A DNA stretch of 64,000 nt, taken from contig NZ_JACKTL010000068.1 of assembly GCF_025822245.1 (NCBI RefSeq), positions 26,414 through 90,413 on the forward strand, read 5' to 3'. A model generated the notes under the pieces. That model was not told the origin of the DNA. It saw only the letters and a list, made by a program, of their open reading frames with translations, and ran no database searches. Shown one piece after another: positions 62,892-64,000 of the stretch (positions within the stretch are counted from its first letter, which is position 1; each line of letters begins with the position of its first letter). Source of the stretch: Mycolicibacterium hodleri (lineage in GTDB: Bacteria > Actinomycetota > Actinomycetes > Mycobacteriales > Mycobacteriaceae). The position numbers were made by a program, and so were the translations under genes.

Positions 62892-62897
62892 TAGAAT
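62892..62897 (+). promoter_or_regulatory. -10-like element for the DUF222/HNH gene
   Basis: TAGAAT lies 7 bases before the ATG at 62904 and no Shine-Dalgarno sequence is visible, which fits leaderless transcription, common in mycobacteria. Confidence 0.45.
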
Positions 62898-62903
62898 GGT
62901 GGC

Positions 62904-64000
62904 ATGGCCACGGCGACAACGTCTTTGAGCTCTCAGGAGCGCATGGAGTTGTTGTTCGGGGAGATGGAGGAGTTGGCTGGGCAGCGCAATGCGATCGACA
63001 GTCGGTTGGTGGAGATCGCCGCCGAGATCGAGGGTGACGGGATTTGGGGTGCGACCGGGGTGCGGTCGGTGCCGGCGTTGGTGGCCTGGAAGCTGGGGAT
63101 TTCTCCGCACAACGCGGAGACGATGGTGAGCGTGGCGCGGCGGCTCGAGGAGTTCCCGCGGTGTGCGGCGATGATGCGCGAGGGTCAACTCTCCTTGGAT
63201 CAGATCGGGGTGATCGCCGAGCGGGCCGGTGAGGGCTCGGACGAGCATTACGCCCAGCTGGCGTCGGTGGCCACGGTGACCCAGCTGCGTGTTGCGATCA
63301 CGCTCGAGCCCCGTCCCACACCCGACCGTAGGCCGGAGCCGGAGCGGTCGTTCCGCAGGACCGTCGGCGAAACGTCCACCACCTACCGGATCACGTTGCC
63401 GAAGGTGGAGGCGGCGAAGTTCGAGGCGGGGTTGGCCTCGCATCGTGACGCGTTGATCGCCCAGTGGCGACGCGACCACGGCGGTGACTCCGATACCGCC
63501 GACTCCGGTACCGACGACTCCGAGACTGATGCCGATGACTACGTCGGCGACGTGTACGGCGGTGCCCGGCACGGCGAGAATGCCGAGGAAGCCTCGGTTC
63601 GGGTACCGCCGTTCCCCACCACCGTGGACGCGTTCACCAGCCTGGTGGAGGCCGGGTGGGACGCCGACGTGGCGCGCCGTCCGCATGGTCAGCACACCAC
63701 CGTGGTGGTGCACCTGGACGTCGAGAAGCGACAGGCTGCATGGCATGTGGGTCCGGTACTGTCCGACGGCGAGCGCCGCCTGCTGCTGTGTGACGCCACC
63801 TGCGAGCTGTGGCTGGAACGTCACGGCCAGGTCATCGGGTCCGGGCGGGTCACCCGCACCATCAGCCCCGCCTGCGCCGGGCCCTTGAGCACCGGGACCG
63901 CTGCTGTGTGGTCCCCGGGTGCGGGGCGACCCGCGGATTGCACGCCCACCACATCCGGCATTGGGAGGACGGCGGGCCGACCGACCTCGACAACCTGGTG
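62904..64000 (+). pseudogene. DUF222/HNH endonuclease (13E12 family), frameshifted and cut by window end
   Basis: Translation from ATG 62904 gives the DUF222 N-terminal domain of the mycobacterial 13E12 family (start MATATTSLSSQERMELLFGE; later VPALVAWKLGISPHNAETMV) and continues to GRVTRTISP near residue 324. The family should then read PRLRRALEHRD and the HNH motif GLHAHHIRHWEDGG, but these occur only in another frame that begins at the C-run 63866-63869. Adding one C there restores the full protein, so a base is missing relative to family members, either a real mutation or a sequencing error. The C-terminus is outside the window. Family members are putative nucleases of repeated, partly mobile loci. 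Confidence 0.75.

Noticed and set aside
63870..64000. Reading the DUF222 frame straight through to the window end as a normal coding sequence
   Set aside because: After 63869 this frame loses all family similarity, while the other frame carries the conserved HNH region, so a frameshift explains the data better.
1..64000. CRISPR arrays, tRNA or rRNA genes, insertion sequences
   Set aside because: No regularly spaced repeats, cloverleaf-like sequences, rRNA segments or transposase reading frames were noticed on either strand.

Overview
The window is high-GC DNA with dense, often overlapping genes. It reads as a chromosomal segment of a rapidly growing mycobacterium (Mycolicibacterium-like). 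Evidence for this: an MmpS/MmpL lipid-transport pair, a mycobacterial-type soluble transhydrogenase (SthA), a cutinase-like secreted hydrolase, an F420-type Ddn-family protein, a DUF222/HNH '13E12' family gene, and a cyclase plus MscS-cNMP gene pair resembling M. tuberculosis Rv2435c/Rv2434c. I see no tRNA, rRNA, CRISPR array, transposase or phage block.

Layout. 1-2537: secreted cutinase and a GH13 trehalose-synthase-like enzyme. 2854-9673: four overlapping or abutting genes of a partner-switching signalling module: GAF-PP2C phosphatase, B12-binding photoreceptor-like protein, a 1380-residue hybrid kinase/phosphatase/anti-sigma kinase, and an STAS antagonist. 9670-13513: MarR-mmpS-mmpL. 13755-16328: divergent PLP enzymes, including a convincing 2,2-dialkylglycine decarboxylase. 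16329-20527: three small oxidoreductase/hydrolase genes, then sthA. 20634-26175: CitE-like lyase; then an aminotransferase and mmsA divergent from a PucR regulator. 26172-31471: DUF808 membrane protein, FAD enzymes, a second MarR and a DHA2 MFS exporter.

31703-35304: Cache-HAMP cyclase-like protein plus MscS-type channel with a cNMP-binding-like tail; both ligand/catalytic sites are degenerate. 36276-44453: an amine or amino-acid utilisation locus made of a class II (EgtC-like) amidotransferase, RpiR regulator, glutamine-synthetase-like ligase, APC permease, class III aminotransferase, FluG-type amidohydrolase, Orn/Lys/Arg-decarboxylase-like enzyme and an NTF2-fold protein, followed by a BCCT transporter to 46359. 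46427-50652: metallophosphoesterase, EEP nuclease-like protein, CobW-type GTPase, DUF3159 membrane protein and Ddn-like protein.

50705-59364: a full shikimate-to-beta-ketoadipate route. A 3-dehydroshikimate dehydratase (qsuB) and a TetR regulator diverge. A shikimate/quinate dehydrogenase, an MHS-type transporter and pcaH-pcaG-pcaB-pcaL form a co-directional operon. Two near-identical operator sequences sit in front of qsuB and of the dehydrogenase, linking both units to one regulator. 59428-64000: DUF1275 protein, fumC, a ThrE-type exporter, and a DUF222/HNH gene that carries a one-base frameshift and runs off the window.

The most novel-looking pieces are the B12/light-sensor-like protein inside the sigma-factor partner-switching operon, and the ligase/class II amidotransferase pair that could form a gamma-glutamylation amine pathway with an EgtC-like hydrolase in place of PuuD.
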